The translations under genes and the position numbers were made by a program. Positions 6,324 through 13,441 of a DNA stretch of 18,792 nt are shown here, piece by piece. The notes under the pieces are model-generated. The model was not told the DNA's origin. It saw only the letters and a program-made list of their open reading frames with translations, and searched no databases. Numbering within the stretch: position 1 is the stretch's first letter; every line of letters begins with the position of its first letter. This stretch comes from DASRHY01 sp046765875. GTDB taxonomy: Bacteria; Actinomycetota; Actinomycetes; Propionibacteriales; Kribbellaceae. The stretch spans positions 1-18,792 of the forward strand of contig JBKPSJ010000135.1 of NCBI GenBank assembly GCA_046765875.1, written 5' to 3'.

Positions 6324-7306
6324 TCTGGGTGACCTGGCGGCAGCACCGGATGCAGGCGGCATACCTGCTCCTGGGGCTGATGGTGACCGCAGCGGCGCTG
6401 GTGCCGCTCGGCCGGTCGATGCACGGCGCGTTCGACCACGACGGGCTCGCCGCATGTCTGCGCAACTACGGGAACCCGGAGTACATCACGCCGCAGACTG
6501 GTAACAACGGCTGCGGCGAGCTGGCCGACCAGTTCACGACCCGGTTCGGCGGTCTGCTTCCGCTCGGGATACTGCTGGTACTGCTGCCGATGCTGGTCGG
6601 CATGTTCCTCGGGGCTCCGCTGATCGCCCGTGAGGTCGAGCACGGCACGCACCGGTTCGCCTGGACCCAGGGTGTCAGCCGGTTGCGCTGGGCAACGACC
6701 AAGATCGTGCTGATCAGCCTGACCGGGATCGTTGCAGCCGCCGCGTACGCTCTGCTGCTGACCTGGTGGATCGAGCCGCTGAACAAGGCCGGCGGTTCTC
6801 GGCTGAACTGGCTGGTATTCGACCTGCAGGGCGTCGTGCCGCTGGCGTACACGCTGTTCGCGGTCGCGCTCGGTATCGCAGCCGGAACGCTGACCCGCAA
6901 GGTGCTGCCGGCGATGGGGATCACCTTGGGGGTGTACCTCATCAGCCGGGTGCTGATCGGCTGGCTGGCCCGGCCGCACTACCTGCCACAGGTGCAGCGC
7001 AAGATCCCGGTGGTCACCGCGCTGCTGCCGAACGACTTGCACGGCGACTGGGTCATCAAGAACGGCGTGTACGACGCGACCGGCAGGCAACTGCTCGCGA
7101 ACGGCGGGCGGTTCTGCCCACCGGAGGCGATCGGTCAGGGCGGGGCCGGCCCGGGCGACTGCGACCCGACCCAGCTGAACATCGAGTTCATCCAGCCGGC
7201 GAGCCGGTTCTGGACCTTCCAGTGGATCGAGGCCGGGCTGTTCGCGGCGCTGGCGCTCGGGCTGGTCGCGTTCGCGATCTACCGGGTGCGGCGGAGCCTG
7301 GCCTAG
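6320..7306 (+). CDS. ABC transporter permease, six predicted helices
   Basis: A 328-residue membrane protein starting MIWVTWRQHRMQA, the usual opening of this actinobacterial ABC-2-like permease group. Hydrophobic segments lie at about 14-32, 79-98, 126-149, 171-190, 196-215 and 302-322. A soluble loop of about 85 residues between the fifth and sixth helices (about 216-301) and a 45-residue loop after the first carry cysteines (Cys46, Cys65; Cys266, Cys281) that could form extracellular disulfides. The motif LIAREVEHGTHRFAWTQGVS after the second helix is typical of the family. The ATG overlaps the ATPase stop. It is the last gene of the operon. Exporter role is inferred. Confidence 0.88.
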   Translation: MIWVTWRQHRMQAAYLLLGLMVTAAALVPLGRSMHGAFDHDGLAACLRNYGNPEYITPQTGNNGCGELADQFTTRFGGLLPLGILLVLLPMLVGMFLGAPLIAREVEHGTHRFAWTQGVSRLRWATTKIVLISLTGIVAAAAYALLLTWWIEPLNKAGGSRLNWLVFDLQGVVPLAYTLFAVALGIAAGTLTRKVLPAMGITLGVYLISRVLIGWLARPHYLPQVQRKIPVVTALLPNDLHGDWVIKNGVYDATGRQLLANGGRFCPPEAIGQGGAGPGDCDPTQLNIEFIQPASRFWTFQWIEAGLFAALALGLVAFAIYRVRRSLA

Positions 7307-7313
7307 TAACCAA

Positions 7314-7329
7314 GTCTCGGATTCGAGAC
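7314..7329. promoter_or_regulatory. Inverted repeat GTCTCG-N4-CGAGAC upstream of hutH
   Basis: A perfect 6-base inverted repeat with a 4-base centre lies 8 bases after the permease gene and 46 bases before the hutH ATG. It could be a small hairpin ending the ABC operon, but no T-tract follows. It could also be an operator for hutH. The rest of the 69-bp gap shows no clear promoter. Confidence 0.4.
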
Positions 7330-7375
7330 GAAATGACGCCGACGGCGGCTGTCAGTCGGGCCGGTTCGCGGTGCA

Positions 7376-8932
7376 ATGGATGCCGTGAACACCCTGGAGA
7401 CGGTCGCCGTCGGTGTCGGCCCGCTGACCGCAGCCGAGGTCGTCGCCGTCGCCCGGTACGGCGTACCGGTACGGCTGGACGACAATGCGCTCGAGCAGAT
7501 CGCGAAGTCACGGGCCGCGGTGGAGGCGCTGGCACATGCCGAGACTCCGCATTACGGCGTGTCCACCGGGTTCGGCGCACTCGCCACCCGGCACATCGCG
7601 CCGGAACTGCGTGCACAGTTGCAGCGCAGCCTGGTCCGCTCGCACGCCGCGGGGTCCGGCGCCGAGGTCGAGACCGAAGTCGTCCGCGCGCTCGCACTAC
7701 TGCGGCTGTCGACGCTTGCGACCGGCCGCACCGGCGTCCGGGTCGAGACAGCGCAGGCATACGCCGGGCTGCTCAACGCCGGGCTCACTCCGGTCGTGTA
7801 CGAGTACGGCAGCCTGGGCTGTTCCGGCGATCTCGCCCCGCTGGCACATGTCGCGCTGGCGGTGATGGGCGAGGGCCAGGTCCGCGACCGCGACGGCGTA
7901 CTCCGCGGCGCGGGTGAGGCGCTGGCCGAACACGGGCTGAGGCCGGTCGTGCTGGCCGAGAAGGAAGGCCTGGCGCTGATCAACGGCACCGACGGCATGC
8001 TCGGCATGCTGGTGCTCGCGCTCGCCGATCTGGACCGGCTGCTGCGGACCGCCGACATCGCCGCGGCGATGAGCGTCGAGGCACAGCTCGGCACCGACCG
8101 GGTGTTCGCCGACGACCTGCAGGTACTGCGTCCGCACCCGGGCCAGCGTGACTCCGCCGCCAACCTGCGCAGGCTGATGGCCGACAGCGCGATCGTGGCG
8201 AGCCATCGCGGGCCGGACTGCAACCGGGTCCAGGACGCGTACTCGCTGCGCTGTTCGCCACAGGTGCACGGCGCCGTCCGCGACACCCGGATGCATGCCA
8301 CGACCGTGGCCGAGCGCGAGCTGGCCGCCGCGATCGACAACCCGGTGGTGCTCCCGGACGGACGGGTCGAGTCCAACGGCAACTTCCACGGCGCCCCGCT
8401 CGGGTACGTGCTCGACTTCCTGGCCATCGCCGTCGCGGACCTGGCCAGCATCAGTGAGCGGCGCACCGACCGGTTCCTCGACGTTGCCCGCAGCCATGGG
8501 CTGAACGCGTTCCTGGCCGACGACCCTGGAGTCGACTCCGGCCACATGATCGCGCAGTACACCCAGGCCGCGATCGTGTCCGAGCTCAAACGGCTGGCCA
8601 CACCGGCCAGCGTCGATTCGATCCCGAGCAGCGCGATGCAGGAGGACCACGTCTCGATGGGCTGGTCGGCCGGGCGCAAGCTGCGCCGGTCGATCGACGG
8701 GCTGCAGCGTGTGCTCGCCGTCGAGATCCTCACCTCCGCACGGGCCCTGGATCTGCGTGCGCCGCTGACGCCGTCGCCAGCCACCGGCGCCGTACGCGAC
8801 GCGTTGCGCGAGCACGTCGAGGGGCCGGGCACCGACCGGCACCTCGCCCCCGAGATCGAGCACGCCGTCCGGTTGGTTGCCGACGGCACCATTCTGACCG
8901 CCGCCGAGTCCGTGACCGGCGCCCTGTTCTAG
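7376..8932 (+). CDS. hutH: Histidine ammonia-lyase (histidase)
   Basis: A 518-residue cytosolic enzyme that converts L-histidine to trans-urocanate and ammonia, the first step of histidine utilisation. Visible marks: catalytic Tyr60 in HYGVSTGFGAL, SLVRSHAAG near 85-93, the MIO loop YGSLGCSGDLAPLAH near 144-158, YSLRCSPQVHG, AIDNPVV, and ESNGNFHGAPLGY. The MIO triad is Cys149-Ser150-Gly151 in place of Ala-Ser-Gly; I recall Cys-Ser-Gly also in Streptomyces histidases, so it should be functional. Length is normal. The ATG at 7376 has no obvious ribosome site; a GTG nine bases on is an alternative. It is followed after 23 bp by hutU, and the pair form the first hut transcription unit. Confidence 0.96.
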   Translation: MDAVNTLETVAVGVGPLTAAEVVAVARYGVPVRLDDNALEQIAKSRAAVEALAHAETPHYGVSTGFGALATRHIAPELRAQLQRSLVRSHAAGSGAEVETEVVRALALLRLSTLATGRTGVRVETAQAYAGLLNAGLTPVVYEYGSLGCSGDLAPLAHVALAVMGEGQVRDRDGVLRGAGEALAEHGLRPVVLAEKEGLALINGTDGMLGMLVLALADLDRLLRTADIAAAMSVEAQLGTDRVFADDLQVLRPHPGQRDSAANLRRLMADSAIVASHRGPDCNRVQDAYSLRCSPQVHGAVRDTRMHATTVAERELAAAIDNPVVLPDGRVESNGNFHGAPLGYVLDFLAIAVADLASISERRTDRFLDVARSHGLNAFLADDPGVDSGHMIAQYTQAAIVSELKRLATPASVDSIPSSAMQEDHVSMGWSAGRKLRRSIDGLQRVLAVEILTSARALDLRAPLTPSPATGAVRDALREHVEGPGTDRHLAPEIEHAVRLVADGTILTAAESVTGALF

Positions 8933-8955
8933 AGACTGATATAGGAAGGCCTCCG

Positions 8956-10611
8956 ATGATCGCAGGACCCCGACCCGTCCGCGCGCCGCGCGGCACCACG
9001 CTGACCGCGCAGAACTGGCAGACCGAGGCGGCGCTGCGGATGCTGCAGAACAACCTCGACCCCGAGGTCGCCGAGCATCCCGACGAACTGGTCGTGTATG
9101 GCGGTTCCGGCAAGGCCGCGCGGGACTGGGACAGTTTCGACGCGATGATCCGGACGCTCACCACGCTCAAGCCGGACGAGACGATGCTGGTCCAGTCCGG
9201 CCGGCCGGTCGGCGTGATGCGTACGCACGAGTGGGCGCCGCGGGTGCTGATCGCGAACTCGAACCTGGTCGGCGACTGGGCCAACTGGGAGGAGTTCCGC
9301 CGGCTGGAGGCGATGGGGCTGACCATGTATGGCCAGATGACGGCCGGGTCGTGGATCTACATCGGCACCCAGGGCATCCTGCAGGGGACGTACGAGACGT
9401 TCGGAGCGGTTGCGGCCAAGCGGTACGGCGGTTCGCTCGCCGGCACGATCACGCTGACCGCCGGTCTCGGCGGGATGGGCGGCGCGCAGCCGCTCGCGGT
9501 CACCATGAACGACGGCGTGGCGATCTGTGTCGAGTGCGACGACACCCGGATCCAGCGCCGACTCGAGACCCGCTACCTCGACGTCCGCGCCTCGAGTGTC
9601 GACGACGCGCTCCGACTCGCCGAGGAGGCGAAGGCTGATCGCCGGGCGCTGTCGATCGGTGTGCTCGGCAATGCTTCGGAGATCGTGCCGGACCTGCTGC
9701 GCCGGGGCGCGCCGATCGACATCGTCACCGACCAGACGTCGGCACACGATCCGCTGATGTACCTGCCCGCCGGAGTGGCGGTGGAGGACTGGGCGACCCA
9801 GCGGGAGAAGGACCCGGCCGGCTTCACCGAGCGAGCCCGCGAGTCGATGGCCCGGCACGTCGAGGCGATGGTCGGGTTCATGGACGCCGGTGCCGAGGTG
9901 TTCGACTACGGCAACTCGATCCGCGACGAGGCCCGCCGGGGCGGGTTCACCCGGGCGTTCGACTTCCCCGGCTTCGTACCGGCGTACATCCGGCCGCTGT
10001 TCTGCGAGGGCAAGGGTCCGTTCCGATGGGCCGCGCTGTCGGGCGATCCGGCCGACATCGCCAAGACCGACCAGGCGATCCTCGATCTGTTCCCGGCCAA
10101 CGAGCAGCTGCGGCGCTGGATCACGATGGCCGGCGAGCGGGTCGCGTACCAGGGTCTGCCGGCACGGATCTGCTGGCTGGGGTACGGCGAACGCGACAAG
10201 GCCGGCCTGCGGTTCAACGACATGGTCGCCTCGGGTGAGCTGGAGGCGCCGATCGTGATCGGGCGCGACCACCTCGACTGCGGCAGTGTGGCCTCGCCGT
10301 ACCGGGAGACCGAGGCGATGGCCGACGGCAGCGACGCGATCGCGGACTGGCCGCTGCTGAACGCGATGGTCAACGTCGGCAGCGGCGCGTCCTGGGTGTC
10401 GATCCACCACGGCGGCGGTGTCGGGATGGGCCGGTCGATCCACGCCGGCCAGGTATCGGTTGCCGATGGCACCGATCTGGCCCGGCAGAAGCTCGAGCGG
10501 GTGCTGACCAACGACCCGGGGATGGGCGTGATCCGGCACGTCGACGCGGGCTACGAGCGGGCCGACGAGGTCGCCGCCGAACGCGGCGTACGGGTACCTA
10601 TGCGGTCGTAG
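8956..10611 (+). CDS. hutU: Urocanate hydratase
   Basis: A 551-residue NAD-dependent urocanase converting urocanate to 4-imidazolone-5-propionate, the second step of the pathway. The NAD-binding glycine stretch AGLGGMGGAQP is at about 169-179. The active-site cysteine lies in PARICWLGYGER at Cys406, matching Cys410 of the Pseudomonas enzyme. Conserved HLDCGSVASPYRETEAM and SIHHGGGVGMG follow. GAAGG (8945-8949) is a good ribosome site for the ATG. It follows hutH by 23 bp. Its last 14 bases overlap the end of the convergent methyltransferase gene on the other strand. Full length and no sign of damage. Confidence 0.97.
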   Translation: MIAGPRPVRAPRGTTLTAQNWQTEAALRMLQNNLDPEVAEHPDELVVYGGSGKAARDWDSFDAMIRTLTTLKPDETMLVQSGRPVGVMRTHEWAPRVLIANSNLVGDWANWEEFRRLEAMGLTMYGQMTAGSWIYIGTQGILQGTYETFGAVAAKRYGGSLAGTITLTAGLGGMGGAQPLAVTMNDGVAICVECDDTRIQRRLETRYLDVRASSVDDALRLAEEAKADRRALSIGVLGNASEIVPDLLRRGAPIDIVTDQTSAHDPLMYLPAGVAVEDWATQREKDPAGFTERARESMARHVEAMVGFMDAGAEVFDYGNSIRDEARRGGFTRAFDFPGFVPAYIRPLFCEGKGPFRWAALSGDPADIAKTDQAILDLFPANEQLRRWITMAGERVAYQGLPARICWLGYGERDKAGLRFNDMVASGELEAPIVIGRDHLDCGSVASPYRETEAMADGSDAIADWPLLNAMVNVGSGASWVSIHHGGGVGMGRSIHAGQVSVADGTDLARQKLERVLTNDPGMGVIRHVDAGYERADEVAAERGVRVPMRS

Positions 10612-11185
10612 CCGCCGTCGTGATGACATGCCGGGCGAAGCGCGGGAACAACCAGGAGGCGCGGATCATTTCGTGCTGGTTGCTCCCGACTGCGTCCAGC
10701 TGCTCGAAGGGAGCGGTACGGAAGTCGTACAGGTAGATCCGTCCGCTCGGGCGCAACACGCGGCCGAGCTCGATTCCGGCCGCCTCGGGATGATCCCAGT
10801 GGTGCAGGCTGAACGAGGACACGATCAGGTCGAACGTGTCGTCCTCGAACGGCAACTCGGCCGCGTCGCCGATCCGGGCGGTGCCGATCCCGCCCAGATT
10901 CCGTTCGGCCGTGGCGACCATGTCCGCCGACAGGTCGACGCCGGTCAGCCGCAGGTCCGGCCGGCGTTTGGCGATCTCCACCAACAGAACGCCCGGGCCG
11001 GTGCCGACGTCGAGCACCTCACCGCCGTGCGGCGCGGCCATCGCGATATCGTCGGCGATCCTCCGGTAGACGCCCCGGATCAGATGCCTCGCCATGAAGT
11101 CGTAACGCGTGCTGGCGTGTCCGTCGATCGTGGCGGTCTTGCTGCGGTGCCGGTTGTGCAGGCGTTCGTGCAACGAGGTCTTCAT
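10598..11185 (-). CDS. Class I SAM-dependent methyltransferase
   Basis: A 195-residue Rossmann-fold methyltransferase. Motif I is VLDVGTGPG at 57-65, the acidic ribose ligand is in LTGVDLS (Asp84), and motif post-I is DDTFDLIVSSFSLHHW near 115-130. This is the UbiE/Coq5-like type; the substrate cannot be read. The ATG at 11185 is chosen because GGAG precedes it by 8 bases; an in-frame TTG at 11224 would run through the operator-like sites. It is divergent from a MarR regulator and shares its control region, so it is probably under MarR control, and it converges on hutU with a 14-bp overlap. It does not belong to known histidine catabolism; methylation of a histidine-related compound or a detoxification role are open. 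Confidence 0.85.
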   Translation of the reverse strand: MKTSLHERLHNRHRSKTATIDGHASTRYDFMARHLIRGVYRRIADDIAMAAPHGGEVLDVGTGPGVLLVEIAKRRPDLRLTGVDLSADMVATAERNLGGIGTARIGDAAELPFEDDTFDLIVSSFSLHHWDHPEAAGIELGRVLRPSGRIYLYDFRTAPFEQLDAVGSNQHEMIRASWLFPRFARHVITTAATTA

Positions 11186-11195
11186 ATCAGGTCTC

Positions 11196-11224
11196 CGATC
11201 AGAGTTGTGCGATACAACAGTCAA
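11196..11224 (-). promoter_or_regulatory. Putative methyltransferase promoter overlapping operator 1
   Basis: On the minus strand TTGACT (11219-11224) and TGATCG (11196-11201) are exactly 17 bp apart, and the whole 15-bp operator-like motif lies in the spacer. Binding there would block transcription. The -35 is good and the -10 is weak. Confidence 0.4.
11204..11218. promoter_or_regulatory. MarR operator-like site 1 (GTTGTGCGATACAAC)
   Basis: The first of two near-identical 15-bp sites with consensus GTTGTRCGAYACAAC between the divergent methyltransferase and MarR genes. The outer five bases on each side are a perfect inverted repeat. Centre-to-centre distance to site 2 is 38 bp. Size and symmetry fit a MarR dimer. 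Confidence 0.65.
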
Positions 11225-11241
11225 GAACTGTACGCCGCAGA

Positions 11242-11256
11242 GTTGTACGACACAAC
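11242..11256. promoter_or_regulatory. MarR operator-like site 2 (GTTGTACGACACAAC)
   Basis: The second copy of the 15-bp motif, 19 bases before the GTG of the MarR gene. It differs from site 1 at two positions only and keeps the GTTGT/ACAAC arms. It would lie over or just downstream of the marR promoter, giving autoregulation. Confidence 0.65.
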
Positions 11257-11274
11257 TGTTGGGAGTGAACTCTC

Positions 11275-11703
11275 GTGGATCATCTCGACGAGCTGCTGAT
11301 GGAGCTGGTGCGGGTCAGCGGGCTGCTCCACATGCCGGACAACCGGCTGCCGATGTCGCAGGCGTTCGCGCTGCACGAGCTCGACCTGGCCGACGTACTG
11401 TCGCAGCGCGATCTGGCCGAACGGCTCAGCCTGGAGAAGAGCACGGTCAGCAGGCTGGTCGCGGAACTCGAGCGCAAGGAATTCGTCGTCCGCGAACGGG
11501 ACCCGGACAACAGGCGCTTCTACCGGGTACGAATCAGCCCGTCCGGCCGTTCGGAGCATCGCCGGTTCGCACATGAAATGCATGAGCGATACGTCACATA
11601 TCTGCGTGGCATGAGCACGAGCGAACAGACCGCGTTACGTACCGGACTCGCGGGCCTGGTGCGTTCAATGCACCAACTGGCAGACCACCAGCACATACGG
11701 TGA
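11275..11703 (+). CDS. MarR-family transcriptional regulator
   Basis: A 142-residue winged-helix regulator. The DNA-binding part contains LSQRDLAERLSLEKSTVSRL near 42-61, then the wing ERDPDNRRFYRVRISPSG near 75-92; flanking helices form the dimer interface. MarR proteins usually repress and are released by small phenolic or other ligands; the ligand here is unknown. The GTG start has GGGAG (11261-11265) upstream. Two 15-bp operator-like sites lie in the divergent promoter region. After its stop only 17 bases separate it from a 24-codon ORF that is coupled to the ABC importer gene, so marR, importer, M20 enzyme, hutF and hutI may be one transcript. That makes it the candidate regulator of the second hut block. 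Confidence 0.92.
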   Translation: MDHLDELLMELVRVSGLLHMPDNRLPMSQAFALHELDLADVLSQRDLAERLSLEKSTVSRLVAELERKEFVVRERDPDNRRFYRVRISPSGRSEHRRFAHEMHERYVTYLRGMSTSEQTALRTGLAGLVRSMHQLADHQHIR

Positions 11704-11720
11704 CAAGGAGACGTATCAGA

Positions 11721-11795
11721 ATGCGGAACGGTCTCAACGGGGGCCTAGGATCAGGACGGCGTACCTGTTCACAAGCCCTGAGGGGGCACCGGTGA
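11721..11795 (+). CDS. Possible 24-residue leader peptide coupled to the importer ATPase
   Basis: A short ORF beginning MRNGLNGGLGSG and ending in ALRGHR. AAGGAG (11705-11710) lies 10 bases before its ATG, and its TGA overlaps the GTG start of the ATPase gene (GTGA), the same arrangement used by the larger genes downstream. This suggests translational coupling or a leader peptide. It has a single histidine near the end, not a run, so classical histidine attenuation is not supported. Random occurrence of a 24-codon ORF in this GC-rich DNA is possible, and no homologue was recognised. Confidence 0.4.
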   Translation: MRNGLNGGLGSGRRTCSQALRGHR

Positions 11796-12790
11796 TCGAG
11801 TTCGAGGGCGTCACGAAGCAGTACCCCGACGGCACAGTTGCCGTCGACAACCTCTCCCTGCGGATTCCCAGCAACGAGATCACTGTTTTCGTCGGCCCGT
11901 CCGGCTGCGGTAAGACGACTTCACTGCGGATGATCAACCGGATGATCGAGCGCACGTCGGGGCGGATTTCGATCGACGGCAAGGACATCAACGACGGCAA
12001 TCCGGTCGAGCTGCGCCGCGGCATCGGGTACGTGATCCAGCACGGCGGGCTGTTCCCGCACCGCACCGTGCTCGATAACATCGCCACCGTCCCGAGGCTG
12101 CTCGGCTGGGACAAGGCGAAGAGCAAGGCCCGCGCGCAGGAACTGCTCGAACGGGTTGGTCTGGACGCCAAGCTCGGCCGCCGCTTCCCCGCACAGTTGT
12201 CCGGTGGCCAGCAGCAGCGCGTCGGCGTCGCCCGGGCGCTGGCTGCCGATCCCAACATCATGCTGATGGATGAGCCGTTCAGCGCCGTCGATCCGATCGT
12301 GCGCAACCAGCTCCAGGAGGAGTTGCTGCGGCTGCAACGCGAGATCGGCAAGACGATCGTGTTCGTCACCCACGACATCGACGAGGCGATCAAGCTCGGC
12401 GACAATGTCGCGGTGCTACGGGTCGGTGGTGTGCTGGCCCAGTTCGCGCCGCCGGCCGAGCTGCTCGCGCATCCTGCCGACGACTTCGTCGAGAGCTTCA
12501 TCGGCAAGGACCGCGGCTACCGAGCGCTGACGTTCACGCGGACCGAGGGCGTGGAGCTCGCGCCTGTGCCGGACTCGCTCGAGCTCGGCTCCAGGGGTGA
12601 ACCACTCGGCTGGCGCGCCGGCTCGGAACTGCTCCCGGTCGGTGCCGTCTTCCACCGCGAGGACTCGCTGCGCGCCGTGCTGGACGCGGTGCTGACCTCA
12701 CCGGTCGGCAAGGGAGTGTGCGTCGACGAGACCGGCAAGGCGGTCGGCGTGGTCGACCACGAGACCCTGGCTGGGGTGCTGCACTCGTGA
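11792..12790 (+). CDS. Quaternary-amine-type ABC importer ATPase (OpuCA/ProV-like)
   Basis: A 332-residue ATPase of the osmoprotectant (glycine betaine/carnitine/choline) import family. Motifs: Walker A GPSGCGKTT at 35-43, the family Q-loop VIQHGGLFPHRTV at 81-93, signature LSGGQ at 136-140, Walker B IMLMDEP at 156-162, and switch His194. The C-terminal 60 residues (about 272-332) look like a single CBS-type domain, where OpuCA usually has a pair. The GTG start is chosen because it has GAGGGGG upstream and lies in the GTGA overlap with the short ORF. Its own stop overlaps the first permease gene. It energises import through the two permeases that follow. Placement within a hut cluster suggests a histidine-related or betaine substrate. 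Confidence 0.92.
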   Translation: MIEFEGVTKQYPDGTVAVDNLSLRIPSNEITVFVGPSGCGKTTSLRMINRMIERTSGRISIDGKDINDGNPVELRRGIGYVIQHGGLFPHRTVLDNIATVPRLLGWDKAKSKARAQELLERVGLDAKLGRRFPAQLSGGQQQRVGVARALAADPNIMLMDEPFSAVDPIVRNQLQEELLRLQREIGKTIVFVTHDIDEAIKLGDNVAVLRVGGVLAQFAPPAELLAHPADDFVESFIGKDRGYRALTFTRTEGVELAPVPDSLELGSRGEPLGWRAGSELLPVGAVFHREDSLRAVLDAVLTSPVGKGVCVDETGKAVGVVDHETLAGVLHS

Positions 12791-13440
12791 CCTGGATCGG
12801 AGAGAACCTCAGCCTGATCTTCGACAAGCTGGGTGTGCACATCTTCATGGCGATCGTGCCGGTGATCATCGGCCTGGCGATCGCACTCCCGCTCGGGTAC
12901 GTCGCGTCCCGCTACAACTGGCTGGCGAACCCGCTGATCGCGTTCGGCGGCGTGCTGTACTCGATTCCGTCGATCGCGCTGTTCATCGTGCTGCCCGCGG
13001 TGCTGGGCACCAAGGTGCTGTCCAAGGTGAACATCATCGTCGCGCTGACCATCTATGTGGTGTCGCTGCTGGTCCGCAACGTCATCGACGGCCTGCGGTC
13101 TGTGCCGCCCGATGTGCGCCAGTCCGCGGTCGCCGTCGGGTATGGGACCTTCCGCCGGGTGCTGGCCATCGACCTGCCGATCGCCGTACCGGTGATCTTC
13201 GCCGGTCTGCGGGTCGCGACGGTGGCGAACATCTCGATGGTCAGCGTCGGCGCCGTGATCGGGGTCGGCGGGCTCGGCGATCTGTTCACCGACGGGTTCA
13301 GGCGCCAGTTCCTGACCCCGGTACTGGTCGGCGTCGTGCTGTCGCTGCTGCTCGCGCTCGCCGCCGACCTGGCGATCGTCACGCTGCAACGGGTGCTGAC
13401 GCCATGGGCCCGGGTCACGTCGCCGGTGAAGGCGGCCTGA
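12787..13440 (+). CDS. ABC importer permease 1 (OpuCB-like)
   Basis: A 217-residue membrane protein of the BPD_transp_1 type with about five to six helices (near 18-39, 47-72, 82-98, 130-160 and 176-200). The cytoplasmic coupling loop that docks on the ATPase is VRQSAVAVGYGTFRRVLAID near 110-129. SIPSIALFIVLPAVLG near 59-74 is typical of OpuCB/YehY permeases. The GTG at 12787 overlaps the ATPase stop (GTGA); a longer in-frame start upstream would lie wholly within the ATPase gene and is unlikely. It is followed by the second permease after one base, so the two form a heterodimeric pore. Confidence 0.92.
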   Translation: MTWIGENLSLIFDKLGVHIFMAIVPVIIGLAIALPLGYVASRYNWLANPLIAFGGVLYSIPSIALFIVLPAVLGTKVLSKVNIIVALTIYVVSLLVRNVIDGLRSVPPDVRQSAVAVGYGTFRRVLAIDLPIAVPVIFAGLRVATVANISMVSVGAVIGVGGLGDLFTDGFRRQFLTPVLVGVVLSLLLALAADLAIVTLQRVLTPWARVTSPVKAA

Positions 13441-13441
13441 C

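Noticed and set aside
8929..10629. A 566-codon open frame on the minus strand
   Set aside because: It is antisense to hutU, which has every expected motif. The translation has no recognisable fold.
11186..11224. N-terminal extension of the methyltransferase from a TTG at 11224
   Set aside because: The extension would be encoded by the operator and promoter region, and the ATG at 11185 has a good GGAG site.
11725..11751. ECF-sigma-like or standard promoter (GGAAC, TAGGAT) before the importer
   Set aside because: The boxes do not both fit one spacing and lie within the short ORF; read-through from marR explains expression as well.
12718..12786. Upstream extension of permease 1 within the ATPase gene
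   Set aside because: The extra residues are basic and unlike a permease N-terminus; the GTG at 12787 overlaps the previous stop like the other genes of the operon.
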